The position numbers and the translations under genes are program-made. A stretch of DNA of 64,000 bases from Numidum massiliense (lineage in GTDB: Bacteria > Bacillota > Bacilli > Thermoactinomycetales > Novibacillaceae), in NCBI RefSeq assembly GCF_001375555.1, contig NZ_CTDZ01000008.1, positions 65,592 to 129,591 of the forward strand, given 5' to 3'. Under the pieces are notes generated by a model. That model worked only from the letters and a program-made list of their open reading frames with translations. It did not search any database and had not been told where the DNA came from. Numbering within the stretch: position 1 is the stretch's first letter; the number at the start of each line of letters is the position of its first letter. Positions 8,419 through 16,724 of the stretch are shown here, in pieces.

Positions 8419-9324
8419 GTGCCGATTAAAGTACCCGAGAACTTGCCAGCTACAAAAACGCTAGCCGCGGAAAACATCTTTATTATGGACGAACAGCGAG
8501 CGGTGAGCCAAGATATCCGTCCGCTGAAGATCGTTATTTTAAATTTAATGCCGTTAAAGACGGTTACAGAAACGCAGCTGTTGCGCCTCTTAGCGAATAC
8601 ACCGCTACAAGTAGAGGTTACGTTTCTGCACACAGCGACGTATACGCCAAAAAATACGCCAAGTTCCCATTTGAATGCTTTTTACAAGACGTTTGCGGAA
8701 GTGAGGCAGCACAAGTTTGACGGGATGGTCGTAACGGGGGCGCCGGTCGAACACTTGCCGTTCGAAGACGTCGATTATTGGCCGGAATTCGCGGAAATGA
8801 TGGATTGGAAAGACGAGCACGTGACGTCGACGCTGCACATATGCTGGGGGGCGCAAGCTGGTCTCTATCACCGCTTTCGGATCCCGAAGTACCCGCTAGA
8901 GAAAAAGTTGTTCGGCGTGTTTGCGCATACAGTGGCGACAAAAAACACTAAATTGCTGCGTGGGTTCGACGATGTGATGTACATTCCCCACTCGCGCTAC
9001 ACGGAAGTGAGACGCGCGGACATCGAACGAGTCGATGAGTTGGAAATTCTCGTCGCATCAGAAGAAGCGGGTGTGGCGATTGTCCGCACGAAAGACCGGC
9101 GGCAAATATATGCGTTCGGGCATTCGGAATACGACCAGATGACGCTGCGCGACGAATATGAACGTGATGTGGAGAAGGGGATTCCGATCCAGCTCCCCGC
9201 AAACTATTTCCCTGGAAATGACGTGGAAAAACCGCCCGTCGTCAGTTGGCGGGCACATGCGCATTTGCTGTTCGCAAATTGGTTGAACTATTACGTATAT
9301 CAAGAGACTCCGTACGAGTTGTAG
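8419..9324 (+). CDS. metAA: Homoserine O-acetyltransferase (MetA/HTS family)
   Basis: The 301-residue protein matches MetA in full length. It activates the hydroxyl of L-homoserine as the first committed step of methionine synthesis in the cytoplasm. The nucleophile is C142 in the CWGAQAG motif; GHSEYD further on contains the catalytic His and Glu region. Residue 111 is Glu (in [11 protein letters not shown]); known work on Bacillus MetA shows Glu at this position selects acetyl-CoA, whereas Gly gives succinyl-CoA use, so I call it an acetyltransferase. It starts at GTG 8419 with AAGGAGAA upstream. I looked for a SAM (S-box) riboswitch or T-box in the 160-base leader and saw none. Confidence 0.93.
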   Translation: MPIKVPENLPATKTLAAENIFIMDEQRAVSQDIRPLKIVILNLMPLKTVTETQLLRLLANTPLQVEVTFLHTATYTPKNTPSSHLNAFYKTFAEVRQHKFDGMVVTGAPVEHLPFEDVDYWPEFAEMMDWKDEHVTSTLHICWGAQAGLYHRFRIPKYPLEKKLFGVFAHTVATKNTKLLRGFDDVMYIPHSRYTEVRRADIERVDELEILVASEEAGVAIVRTKDRRQIYAFGHSEYDQMTLRDEYERDVEKGIPIQLPANYFPGNDVEKPPVVSWRAHAHLLFANWLNYYVYQETPYEL

Positions 9325-9564
9325 TAAGCTTTAGCCGACGGGTGGATCGCCGCACGGCAAGAGTGAAGGCGATTAATTATCTTTTCGGATATTGGTCACC
9401 CCATATCGGTACGTCGGTATGACCGCATGGTGTACGGAGGTGAACCGTGTAGGCAGTGCAGCTGGGGCAATGGGCGTCACTGTTGTTACGTCTATTGCCA
9501 AGCGTTTAGTCGCGTTGTGATCGTGTGGTGAACCCCGTGAACAGACGTTAAACTCGTTAGGTAA
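9325..9564. other. Intergenic stretch without recognisable gene
   Basis: Only a 34-residue frame from ATG 9428 with several Cys residues is open here; it has no adequate ribosome site and I do not call it. No promoter is clear. Confidence 0.4.
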
Positions 9565-9611
9565 ACTTGTCAGCCTACCAGGACGAAGGCTGACAAGTGC
9601 TACGTTTTTTT
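9565..9611 (+). terminator. Strong hairpin followed by T run between metA and dsrE-like gene
   Basis: ACTTGTCAGCC (9565-9575) pairs perfectly with GGCTGACAAGT (9588-9598). A run of seven T begins at 9605, six bases after the stem, on the plus strand. The 11-bp stem suits termination of metA and possibly of the convergent gene. Confidence 0.65.
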
Positions 9612-9615
9612 GCCG

Positions 9616-9954
9616 TTAAGCGATCGTCAAGACGGGGTGTGCCGCTGCGAGGTCGACGAAGCGAGCCATGTTCGATATTTCTCCGACGACTAATTCGTTT
9701 TCGAGCGCATAGTAATCGACACACGTTTTACAGGCGTAGATCGGGACTCCTTGCGCATAGAGCTCTTGCATATGCAGTGAGGCGAGGGACTGATTCGTTA
9801 AGGTAAACACGCCGCGGTTCATGCAGAAAATAGCAGCCGGTAGCGTGTCTTCTTGTTTTAACAATGTTAAAAATGATTCGAGGACTGTTTCTCCGAGTTG
9901 GCGGTCGCCGTTTCCGAACGTATCTGTACTAAGTAAAACTACTTTATTTTCCAT
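9616..9954 (-). CDS. DsrE/YedF C-terminal-like sulfur-relay protein
   Basis: A 112-residue single-domain protein beginning KVVLLSTDTFGNGDRQLGE, which is the characteristic opening of the C-terminal domain of YedF-type proteins and of DsrE-fold proteins. Cysteines at 44, 75 and 78 (the last two as CKTC) could carry sulfane sulfur. Family members are linked to sulfur transfer and selenium metabolism, but the activity is not known. The usual TusA-like N-terminal domain of full YedF is missing, so this is a stand-alone version. The start ATG has AAGGTGA at good distance. Confidence 0.75.
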   Translation of the reverse strand: MENKVVLLSTDTFGNGDRQLGETVLESFLTLLKQEDTLPAAIFCMNRGVFTLTNQSLASLHMQELYAQGVPIYACKTCVDYYALENELVVGEISNMARFVDLAAAHPVLTIA

Positions 9955-10311
9955 GAAAAGTCACCTTCCGCGTTTTTTGTGTTTAGTGACGCTGTTTAAT
10001 TGTATCAAAAAGGCTTGTTTGCGATAAGAATACAGCAAGTGCTGCGGCGATCGACACATCAAATGTGACAATAGAGAGGCGTAGTAAGGTGACTGTTTGC
10101 CCTATCTGCTCTTGGTGAGCCATTCAGCTTTAGTGGGCCGGTAATGTAGCTGGTGAGCGGTCCATTTGATACAATCGACAGAAGACGTTATGCCACATAG
10201 ACGTCGTTCCACATAATTGTAACTCTTCGAACGTCCACGGACCTTTAGTTTGCCGACGAGTGATCCGCCGTCGGAACAATACGGAACATATTGATGAATG
10301 GGGGAGCACCG
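9955..10311. other. Intergenic region between divergent genes
   Basis: About 350 bases between the minus-strand DsrE-like gene and the GntR gene. It should contain both promoters. I see a small CACAT-CAA-ATGTG dyad near 10050 but no well-spaced promoter or coding frame. Confidence 0.35.
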
Positions 10312-11049
10312 ATGAATAATCAGTTAAACAAAGCGAGCGGTGTGCCGCTCTATTATCAATTAAAACAGTGGATCGTCGACCGAATCGAAGAAGGTCGCTG
10401 GAAAGCAGGCAGTATGTTACCTTCGGAAAGGGAATTGAGCGCGCAGTTTCACATTAGCCGCGTGACCGTTAGACAAGCGCTTTCAGGGTTAGTATCGGAA
10501 GGGATTTTAACGCGCGAACATGGCAAAGGCACTTTTGTCGCCGAACGAAAAATCGTGCAAGGGCAACGGCTACTCAGTTTTAGCGAAGATATGCGCACGC
10601 GAGGGATGGCCCCCGGAGCTACTGTGATCGACGTATGTGTTCACTACGAAGTGCCGCTGGAGATTCGGACGATCCTCTGTGGGGAAGAGGAAGGGGGACC
10701 GATTTTATCAGTCGAACGCCTACGGTTAGCAGATCGGCAACCGATGTGCATCGAAAAAAGTCATTTGCCGTTAAACCGGTTTCCGGGGTTAGAAACGGTC
10801 GATTTAACGAATAAGTCACTGTACCGCACGTTAACAGAAACGTACGGGATACGCCTAGCGAAGGCGAAACAGACCGTTGAAGTGGCGCTGCCTAGCGAGC
10901 GAGAAGCGGCGTTGCTGGAAATCGGGTGCGACGTACCGGTGTTTTGCTTTAAACATATTACGTACGACCACCAAGGGCAGCCTTTCGAGTATGCGCTATC
11001 CGTATACCGCGGCGATCGATATCAGTTGCACACGGACGTGCTTCGTTAA
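10312..11049 (+). CDS. GntR/HutC-family regulator with UTRA domain (NagR-like)
   Basis: About 245 residues. The N-terminal winged helix includes LSAQFHISRVTVRQALSGL, the recognition-helix region of GntR proteins, and the rest is a UTRA effector domain (for example ILSVERLRLADRQPMCIEKS and the closing YALSVYRGDRYQ). Such proteins, as NagR/YvoA, bind phosphorylated amino sugars. It is followed by an SIS-domain gene whose promoter carries two TGGT-N4-ACCA sites, the form expected for this subfamily, so control of the neighbours is likely. ATG 10312 has GGGGGAG just upstream; the frame extends to TTG 10291 without a proper site. Confidence 0.85.
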   Translation: MNNQLNKASGVPLYYQLKQWIVDRIEEGRWKAGSMLPSERELSAQFHISRVTVRQALSGLVSEGILTREHGKGTFVAERKIVQGQRLLSFSEDMRTRGMAPGATVIDVCVHYEVPLEIRTILCGEEEGGPILSVERLRLADRQPMCIEKSHLPLNRFPGLETVDLTNKSLYRTLTETYGIRLAKAKQTVEVALPSEREAALLEIGCDVPVFCFKHITYDHQGQPFEYALSVYRGDRYQLHTDVLR

Positions 11050-11101
11050 CGAAGCATGTTTGCCTCGCCGAGGCAATTTTCGTGGCTACGTGAAATAGCG
11101 G

Positions 11102-11164
11102 TTGACAAAAGAAGGCTAACGCGGCTAAACTGGTATTAACCAGTTAATATTGGTTAATACCAGT
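11102..11164 (+). promoter_or_regulatory. Promoter with paired GntR-type operator before the SIS gene
   Basis: TTGACA at 11102-11107 is a perfect -35 box; with 18-bp spacing the -10 is TAAACT (11126-11131). A perfect 14-bp inverted repeat overlaps and follows the -10: ACTGGTATTAACCA (11129-11142) and TGGTTAATACCAGT (11151-11164). Each arm itself contains a TGGT-N4-ACCA half-palindrome, so two GntR/HutC dimers could bind side by side and block transcription start. The adjacent GntR gene is the obvious candidate regulator; that link is inference. Confidence 0.8.
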
Positions 11165-11186
11165 AAACGAAGAATGAGGTGCTAAC

Positions 11187-11909
11187 ATGTCAGTGACGCG
11201 CGCATTTGGTCAACATGTGACGACAATTTTGAAAAAAACGTTAAACGAGCAGCATGAACACATTGTAGAAGCAGCACACTTAGTGAAGGAGTCAATCAAA
11301 CAAGGTGGTCGGTTTTACGTTTTTGGCAGTGGGCACTCGCACATGATTGCCGAGGAATTGTACAATCGCGCGGGAGGCTTGGCACTCGTGTCGGCGATTT
11401 TGGAGCCTGCCTTAATGCTCCACGAAGCACCGAATAAGAGTACTTACCTCGAGCGGTTGGGCGGCTACGCAGAAGTTATGCTAAACATTAATGGAGTCAC
11501 TGCTAAAGACACGTTAATGATCGTGTCGAATTCCGGTAGAAATCCGGTAATTGTTGAAATGGCACTCCGGGCGAAAGAGATGGGGCTAAATGTTATTGCG
11601 ATGACGAGTCTCGCCCATGCAAAAAATGTGACTTCGCGCCATCATTCGGGCAAGCGGTTGTTCGAGATCGCCGATGTCGTCCTCGACAACGGGGCGTTAT
11701 TTGGAGATGCTGCCTTTCCGTTAGCGGGATTGGAGACACCGGTTGGGGCGACGTCGAGCGTTACCGGTATTGCTCTCGCACAGTCGCTCATCGTCACCAC
11801 AGTAGACGCCTTGATTAAAGACGGGATTAAGCCGCCTGTCTTTCGCAGTAGCAATGTCGACGGTGCGGATGCGTATAATGACCAGCTCTTTGCCAAATAT
11901 GTAAAATAG
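11187..11909 (+). CDS. SIS-domain protein (UPF0309 type)
   Basis: 240 residues with a sugar isomerase (SIS) fold: GGRFYVFGSGHSHMIAEELY near the N terminus and DTLMIVSNSGRNPVIVEMA in the middle are the two phosphosugar-binding loops, with Ser residues that hold the phosphate. Members of this family bind or isomerise phosphosugars, and the GntR regulator and nucleotidyltransferase neighbours point to an amino sugar. The exact reaction is not established. The start ATG has AATGAGGTG upstream. It ends about 20 bases before the next gene and is probably cotranscribed with it. Confidence 0.85.
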   Translation: MSVTRAFGQHVTTILKKTLNEQHEHIVEAAHLVKESIKQGGRFYVFGSGHSHMIAEELYNRAGGLALVSAILEPALMLHEAPNKSTYLERLGGYAEVMLNINGVTAKDTLMIVSNSGRNPVIVEMALRAKEMGLNVIAMTSLAHAKNVTSRHHSGKRLFEIADVVLDNGALFGDAAFPLAGLETPVGATSSVTGIALAQSLIVTTVDALIKDGIKPPVFRSSNVDGADAYNDQLFAKYVK

Positions 11910-11931
11910 GTTGACGCAATGGGGGATCGCG

Positions 11932-13317
11932 GTGAAAACAGCAGTTGTTTTAGCAGCGGGAACAGGTAAAAAAATGTGGCCGTACAGCGATTATTGGCCG
12001 AAGGCGGCACTTCCAATCGGCGGGCGGCCCAACGTGGAGCGGCTCGTGCAGCAGCTACAGACGCTCGACTTCGAACGAATCATCGTTGCTGTGGACTATT
12101 TGGAGCGACGGCTGCGGTACGTATTGGAAGGGATTCGCGGTGTGGACATTGTGTCTGTGTCTCGTCCAAATGGGACAGCCGACACGTTGGAACAAGTGAT
12201 CGGCGCGGTTGCCGACGAAAATCTGCTCGTCGTATACGGCGACATCGTTTTGACGCAACAAACGTTGACCGAGTTTGTGCAGCGGTATCGAAAAGAAGGC
12301 TGCGATGCGTTACTTCTGGCGACGCCGCTCGCAGGTGAACGAGCACAAGATTGGTTTTGTGCGCGCAGTACAGCGACAGGAAAAGTAGCGCACATTTACG
12401 GTCATCCGCGACCGCATTACGTCGATCACCGCTTACTCGGTGTTTACGCGGTTCGGACGGAAAACGTGTGCCGTGCGTTGCGCAAAAATCCCGGGACGAT
12501 GCTGGACGTCAGTGTCGGTGTGATGCCTCCGCTCGAAGCGGAACTGGAACAGTCGTTACAATTACTCGTGGAAGCAGGCGACGATGTCCAGCTTCATACG
12601 GCCGCGAGCGGCGCCGTCGACCTCGACAAACCGTGGCACCTATTAGAGGCGAACCAATTAATCGCCTTGGACGAAGTGGCGACTCTAACCGAAAGCGACA
12701 TTCCGGCGACGGCGACAATTCACCCGACGGCGGAAATCGCGGGAAACGTCGTGTTAGGCGAAGGGGTGACGATCGGGCGCAACGTATACATTAAAGGTAA
12801 TGCGGTGATCGGAGCGGGGACAGTGATCGACAACGGGGCGGTTATTGGCGAAAATGTCGTCATCGGCAAACATTGTTCCGTAGAAAATTATTGTCACATT
12901 GGAGCATGCAGCTGTATCGGCGGCCGCAGTCGCGTCGGGCACTGTGCCGAATTTCAAGGCGTGATGTTCCCTAACGTCAGTTTCATTCATTACGGCGAAG
13001 TGTTCGGGGTGGTCGGGACGTCTACCGATATCGCCGCCGGTGTGACGGTTGGGATCGCCCGGTTCGACGATTCGGCGCAGCGACAAGTCGTTAACGGCAG
13101 AGTAGAAACCCCTACATCATTCGGCAATGCGGTGTACATTGGCGATTACACGCGCACCGGCATCGCCAGTCAGTTTATGCCTGGGGTAAAAATAGGTAGT
13201 AACTGTGCCATCGGTCCCGCCGTCGTCGTACAAAAGGACGTTCCTTCGCAAACACTCCTCTACGCGGAACAGACCGTCGTGCAAAAACCGTGGGGGTCGG
13301 AACGGTACGGGTGGTAG
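11932..13317 (+). CDS. GlmU-like sugar-1-phosphate nucleotidyltransferase with left-handed beta-helix domain
   Basis: About 461 residues in two parts. The N-terminal half is a nucleotidyltransferase: VVLAAGTGKKMWPYSDYWPK contains the G-x-G-T-(R/K)-M loop, and VVYGDIVL carries the metal-binding Asp. From about residue 265 hexapeptide repeats (ATIHPTAEIAGNVVLGEG, then VTIGRNVYIKGNAVIGAG) form a left-handed beta-helix typical of acyltransferases. The layout is that of GlmU or archaeal-type bifunctional enzymes, making UDP- or NDP-sugars. It is not the standard cell-wall GlmU locus, so a specialised role with the SIS gene is likely. GTG 11932 has GGGGGATC upstream; TTG 11911 lacks one. Confidence 0.8.
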   Translation: MKTAVVLAAGTGKKMWPYSDYWPKAALPIGGRPNVERLVQQLQTLDFERIIVAVDYLERRLRYVLEGIRGVDIVSVSRPNGTADTLEQVIGAVADENLLVVYGDIVLTQQTLTEFVQRYRKEGCDALLLATPLAGERAQDWFCARSTATGKVAHIYGHPRPHYVDHRLLGVYAVRTENVCRALRKNPGTMLDVSVGVMPPLEAELEQSLQLLVEAGDDVQLHTAASGAVDLDKPWHLLEANQLIALDEVATLTESDIPATATIHPTAEIAGNVVLGEGVTIGRNVYIKGNAVIGAGTVIDNGAVIGENVVIGKHCSVENYCHIGACSCIGGRSRVGHCAEFQGVMFPNVSFIHYGEVFGVVGTSTDIAAGVTVGIARFDDSAQRQVVNGRVETPTSFGNAVYIGDYTRTGIASQFMPGVKIGSNCAIGPAVVVQKDVPSQTLLYAEQTVVQKPWGSERYGW

Positions 13318-13374
13318 CCGGGATCGCGGGAGACAACAGTGGTCCCTGTGCAAGGTGACTATATACGAAAACAC

Positions 13375-13417
13375 ACCTGTGCGAAACGAACGATAAAAAC
13401 GTTAATTTCGCACAGGT
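13375..13417. terminator. Long perfect hairpin after the GlmU-like gene
   Basis: ACCTGTGCGAAA (13375-13386) pairs perfectly with TTTCGCACAGGT (13406-13417); the 19-base loop contains an AACG/CGTT mini-stem. There is no T tract after it, so it could be a terminator of another kind, an mRNA-stabilising stem or a protein site. Confidence 0.5.
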
Positions 13418-13488
13418 CACACCCTTCATGAGGCACGGCGCGCCGCTTGAATACCTTTCTAAATATGTGACGCGTATAGCCACGTGTA

Positions 13489-13517
13489 TGCTAAAATAAA
13501 ACTTGTAAGCGCATGCG
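13489..13517 (+). promoter_or_regulatory. Candidate extended -10 promoter with cre-like site before the symporter operon
   Basis: TGCTAAAAT (13489-13497) fits an extended -10 element; the -35 is poor. TTGTAAGCGCATGCG (13503-13517) matches the catabolite-responsive element consensus WTGNAANCGNWWNCA with one mismatch and would overlap the transcription start, the usual position for CcpA repression. Confidence 0.4.
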
Positions 13518-13565
13518 CGGTGTCGACGCATTGCAATCGTAAGCGGGCGAGAAAGGGGTGAAGCC

Positions 13566-13664
13566 ATGCCTGCTGTGACAGTTTTTTGGTTATTCGTTCC
13601 GACGACGACGATTGTCTTATTATCTTTAATCACACTTATTCGCCATAAAAGGAGGGAGCGCTAA
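13566..13664 (+). CDS. Small membrane protein paired with the Na+/solute symporter
   Basis: A 32-residue frame starts at ATG 13566 with an AAAGGGGTGAAG site and ends with TAA overlapping the ATG of the symporter gene by one base. It holds one hydrophobic segment (TVFWLFVPTTTIVLLSLITL) followed by a basic end IRHKRRER, which predicts a single membrane pass with the C terminus inside. Short proteins like this directly before SSS-family symporters are known as symporter small accessory proteins; the TAATG coupling supports a joint role. It may stabilise the transporter, which is inference. Confidence 0.75.
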   Translation: MPAVTVFWLFVPTTTIVLLSLITLIRHKRRER

Positions 13665-15178
13665 TGTCTATATCGACGCCAACATTGGTCGTTTTTATTG
13701 TTTATTTATTGGGGATGTTGGCAATTGGCGCGTGGACGTACAAAAAGACGGATACGATTGCCGACTTTTTTTTAGGCGGACGGCAAATGAATAGCTGGGT
13801 CACGGCGATGAGTGCGCAAGCATCCGATATGAGCGGTTGGTTACTACTCGCGATGCCCGGCGCGATTTACGTGACGGGAATTAACGGTTTGTGGATGGGG
13901 ATTGGACTAGCTGTCGGCACGTATTTAAACTGGCAGTTCGTCGCCACGCGTTTACGCAGGTACACCGAAATTAACCATTCCATTACCATATCCGCTTATT
14001 TGGAAAACCGCTTTCGCGACAAATCAAAGTTGCTGCGGGTCATTTCTGCAGTGATGACGCTTACGTTCTTCCTGTTTTACACCGCTTCCGGATTTCTCGG
14101 TAGTGCCAAGTTATTTGAAGCGACGTTTAACATGAATTTTGACGTTGCATTGTTCGCTGGCGCGCTCGTCGTCGTCGGATATACGTTTTTAGGTGGCTTT
14201 TTAGCTGTCAGTTTGACCGACTTTGTGCAAGGTGTACTCATGTTTTTGACCCTTTTAATTATCCCGTTCGTTTTGTTCGGAATGCTCGGTGGTTTCGGAA
14301 GTGCGATGGACGCGGTGGCGCAGGTGAATCCGGATTTGTTGGACATAACGAAAACGGTTAAGTTGACGGAAGGCGGGGAGTGGATAACAAAGTCCGCTGC
14401 CATCAGTACGATCGGAACAATTTCTTTGCTCGCGTGGGGTGTCGGCTACTTTGGGCAACCGCACATTTTGGTGCGTTTTATGGGCATTCGCTCGGCACGC
14501 GACATTCCGGCAGCGCGGTTTATCGGTGTAACGTGGGTCGTGTTGTCCTTGCTCGGCGCCGGTTTTGTCGGTTTACTTGGCATCGCTTATTTCTCGACTC
14601 CACTTGCAGACAGTGAAACCGTCCTCATCCAGCTCGCGCAAACGCTGCTCAATCCGTGGGTCGCGGGTATCGTCATAGCTGCCATTTTTGCCGCGATTAT
14701 GAGCACCGTCGATTCACAGTTGTTAGTCAGTTCGAGTGCGCTAGCGGAAGACTTTTATAAGTCGATTATCCGCAAAAACGCGAGTGACGCGGAGCTCGTC
14801 TGGGTGAGTCGCCTAACTGTACTCGCGATTACGATCGCTGCTGTCCTTTTAGCGCGAAACGCGAAAGAAAGCGTGATGGGGATGGTCTCTTACGCTTGGG
14901 CCGGTTTTGGTAGCGCCTTCGGTCCGGTCATCTTGCTGTCGCTCTTTTGGAAAAGGATGACGCGCAACGGCGCGTTAGCGGGGATGATTACGGGCGGGGT
15001 AACGGTCATCTTGTGGCAGAATGTTAAAGTTTTGGAGAGCACCGGTTTGTATGAACTCGTACCCGGATTTATATTAGGCTTAGTCGCGATCGTCGTCGTC
15101 AGTTTGCTCGATAAGAAACCGGCAGAGGAAATTATGCAGGAATTCGAGCGAGCGAAACGCCCGTTGCCGAATGAGTGA
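13664..15178 (+). CDS. putP: Sodium/proline symporter (PutP, SSS family)
   Basis: 504 residues with about thirteen membrane helices. ADFFLGGRQMNSWVTAMSAQ and ASDMSGWLLLAMPGA near the N terminus are the PutP signature, including the Asp and Ser residues of the Na+ site; IFAAIMSTVDSQLLVSSSAL in the C-terminal half is the second conserved block of the family. It imports proline with Na+, as nutrient or osmoprotectant. GGAGGGAGCG lies just before ATG 13664, within the end of the small partner gene. Selectivity for proline over a related solute is inferred from the family. Confidence 0.92.
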   Translation: MSISTPTLVVFIVYLLGMLAIGAWTYKKTDTIADFFLGGRQMNSWVTAMSAQASDMSGWLLLAMPGAIYVTGINGLWMGIGLAVGTYLNWQFVATRLRRYTEINHSITISAYLENRFRDKSKLLRVISAVMTLTFFLFYTASGFLGSAKLFEATFNMNFDVALFAGALVVVGYTFLGGFLAVSLTDFVQGVLMFLTLLIIPFVLFGMLGGFGSAMDAVAQVNPDLLDITKTVKLTEGGEWITKSAAISTIGTISLLAWGVGYFGQPHILVRFMGIRSARDIPAARFIGVTWVVLSLLGAGFVGLLGIAYFSTPLADSETVLIQLAQTLLNPWVAGIVIAAIFAAIMSTVDSQLLVSSSALAEDFYKSIIRKNASDAELVWVSRLTVLAITIAAVLLARNAKESVMGMVSYAWAGFGSAFGPVILLSLFWKRMTRNGALAGMITGGVTVILWQNVKVLESTGLYELVPGFILGLVAIVVVSLLDKKPAEEIMQEFERAKRPLPNE

Positions 15179-15222
15179 TTTTTATTTTCTGTAGAAAAAG
15201 TCGAGCGTGTTCCGATAGCGCC

Positions 15223-15420
15223 TCAAATCGTCTCAAGTAACTCTCGATATTTTTTCTTACTAGCTGGTTTTGGCAAAGCGGCCATGTATCCGTTTACCGA
15301 CAATACGAGACCGGAGCTGCTTACGCGGACAGCCCACGCGTAACAAAAACCGATGGCGAAGCCGATGCTACTACCGAAGAGATGGTCGTCGAACATCAAA
15401 TACGCGCCACCCTCAGCTAA
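15223..15420 (-). pseudogene. Amino acid permease (APC family) remnant
   Basis: The minus strand encodes, without start codon, LAEGGAYLMFDDHLFG, then SIGFAIGFCYAWAVRVSSS and GLVLSVNGYMAALPKPASKK before a TGA at 15225-15223. The first parts match the helix 2-3 region of amino acid permeases, in which an acidic/Gly-rich loop is followed by GF-x(2)-GW and SSxLVxSVNGYL. The jump from this region to a basic tail ending LLETI suggests an internal deletion that joined the early part to the C terminus. A stop lies upstream in the same frame. It is a relic filling most of the putP-thrC gap. Confidence 0.65.
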
Positions 15421-15509
15421 TCTTATCGGCCACGCACCAATGCGGCGCTGTGCTCGTAACTATAGGGAAGACGGTCAGTTATCGGCGCGTTTTACGGGGG
15501 GGATCGTTT

Positions 15510-16724
15510 ATGAGTTATAGTTACGTGTCTCATCTGTCTTGCTCGTCGTGCAAAGAGGTGTACGATGCCCAGGAGAGGCAGCAGTTGTGCCACTGCGGCA
15601 GTCCACTGCTCGTCACCTATCGGCTAGATGATTTGCAGCGACAACTAACGAGGGAGGCGTTCGAGGGGCGTGCGTCCAATATGTGGCGCTATCACGAATT
15701 GTTGCCGGTGCAGGAGGAGCGGTGCGTCATTTCGTTCGCCGAAGGGATGACGCCGCTCTTTGCGGTCTCGCGTATCGGAAACGACATGGGGATCACTCAA
15801 TTATACGTGAAAGACGAGAGTGCGCTGCCGAGCGGCACGTTTAAGGCACGCGGTGCCGCGGTCGGTGTATCGAAGGCGCGTGAACTGGGCATCCGTTCGT
15901 TTATTATACCGACGAACGGGAATGCCGGTGCCGCTTGGGCATTGTATGCGGCGCGGGCGGGTATGAAAGCACACGTCGTCATCTCGGGCGATGCGCCGGA
16001 TATCGCCAAGAGGGAGTGCGCCGTCTCCGGCGCCGATGTGTATGTCGTGGACGGATTAATTAACGAGGCGGGACAGATCGCGGCAGCCGCGGCGAAACAA
16101 TTTAACTTGTATGATGTGTCGACGCTGAAAGAACCGTACCGCGTCGAAGGGAAGAAGACGATGGGACTAGAAATCGCCGAACAGTTTCAGTGGGGCGCGC
16201 CCGAGGTCATTGTATATCCGACGGGCGGCGGGGTCGGTTTGCTTGGCATTTTTAAGGCGATGACGGAGCTGAAAGCACTCGGTTGGCTAGAAGGAAACGT
16301 ACCGCGCTTAGTCGCCGTGCAGGCGGCAGGCTGTGCACCGATTGCACGCGCCTGGACGGCAGGTGTGACAGACGTGGTGCCGTGGGAACAGGCATACACG
16401 ATCGCCTTCGGCATTAACGTGCCGCAACCGCGCGGTGCCTCGCTCGTGCTCGAGGCACTCAAAGAAACGAACGGTTGCGCGGTCACCGTCACCGATGAGG
16501 CGATTGTTAACGAGCAGCGGCAAGTGGCGGCGATGGAAGGGGTGTTTCTCTGTCCGGAAGGGGCAGCCGCGTTCGCGGCCGCACGTCAATTGCGAGCGAG
16601 TGGGTGGATTGACCATAATGAACGGGTCGTCGTGTTGAACACGGGAGCAGGGCTGAAATATCCACACACCGTACCTGCACAGTTTGCGCAATTACAGCGG
16701 GGGGAGCGCATTCGGGGCGTGTAG
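15510..16724 (+). CDS. thrC: Threonine synthase (PLP-dependent)
   Basis: About 404 residues. It converts O-phosphohomoserine to threonine with pyridoxal phosphate. An N-terminal zinc-ribbon-like piece (CSSCKEVYDAQERQQLCHCG) precedes the fold-II enzyme; SALPSGTFKARGAAVG contains the PLP lysine, PTNGNAGAAWALYAARAG the phosphate-binding loop region, and VYPTGGGVGLLGI the Gly-rich loop. This form, with the Cys-rich head, is the class found beside stand-alone threonine synthases rather than the B. subtilis hom-thrCB operon. The frame is open upstream to 15270, but ATG 15510 has a GGGGGGATC site and begins the conserved sequence. No homoserine kinase is adjacent. Confidence 0.85.
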   Translation: MSYSYVSHLSCSSCKEVYDAQERQQLCHCGSPLLVTYRLDDLQRQLTREAFEGRASNMWRYHELLPVQEERCVISFAEGMTPLFAVSRIGNDMGITQLYVKDESALPSGTFKARGAAVGVSKARELGIRSFIIPTNGNAGAAWALYAARAGMKAHVVISGDAPDIAKRECAVSGADVYVVDGLINEAGQIAAAAAKQFNLYDVSTLKEPYRVEGKKTMGLEIAEQFQWGAPEVIVYPTGGGVGLLGIFKAMTELKALGWLEGNVPRLVAVQAAGCAPIARAWTAGVTDVVPWEQAYTIAFGINVPQPRGASLVLEALKETNGCAVTVTDEAIVNEQRQVAAMEGVFLCPEGAAAFAAARQLRASGWIDHNERVVVLNTGAGLKYPHTVPAQFAQLQRGERIRGV

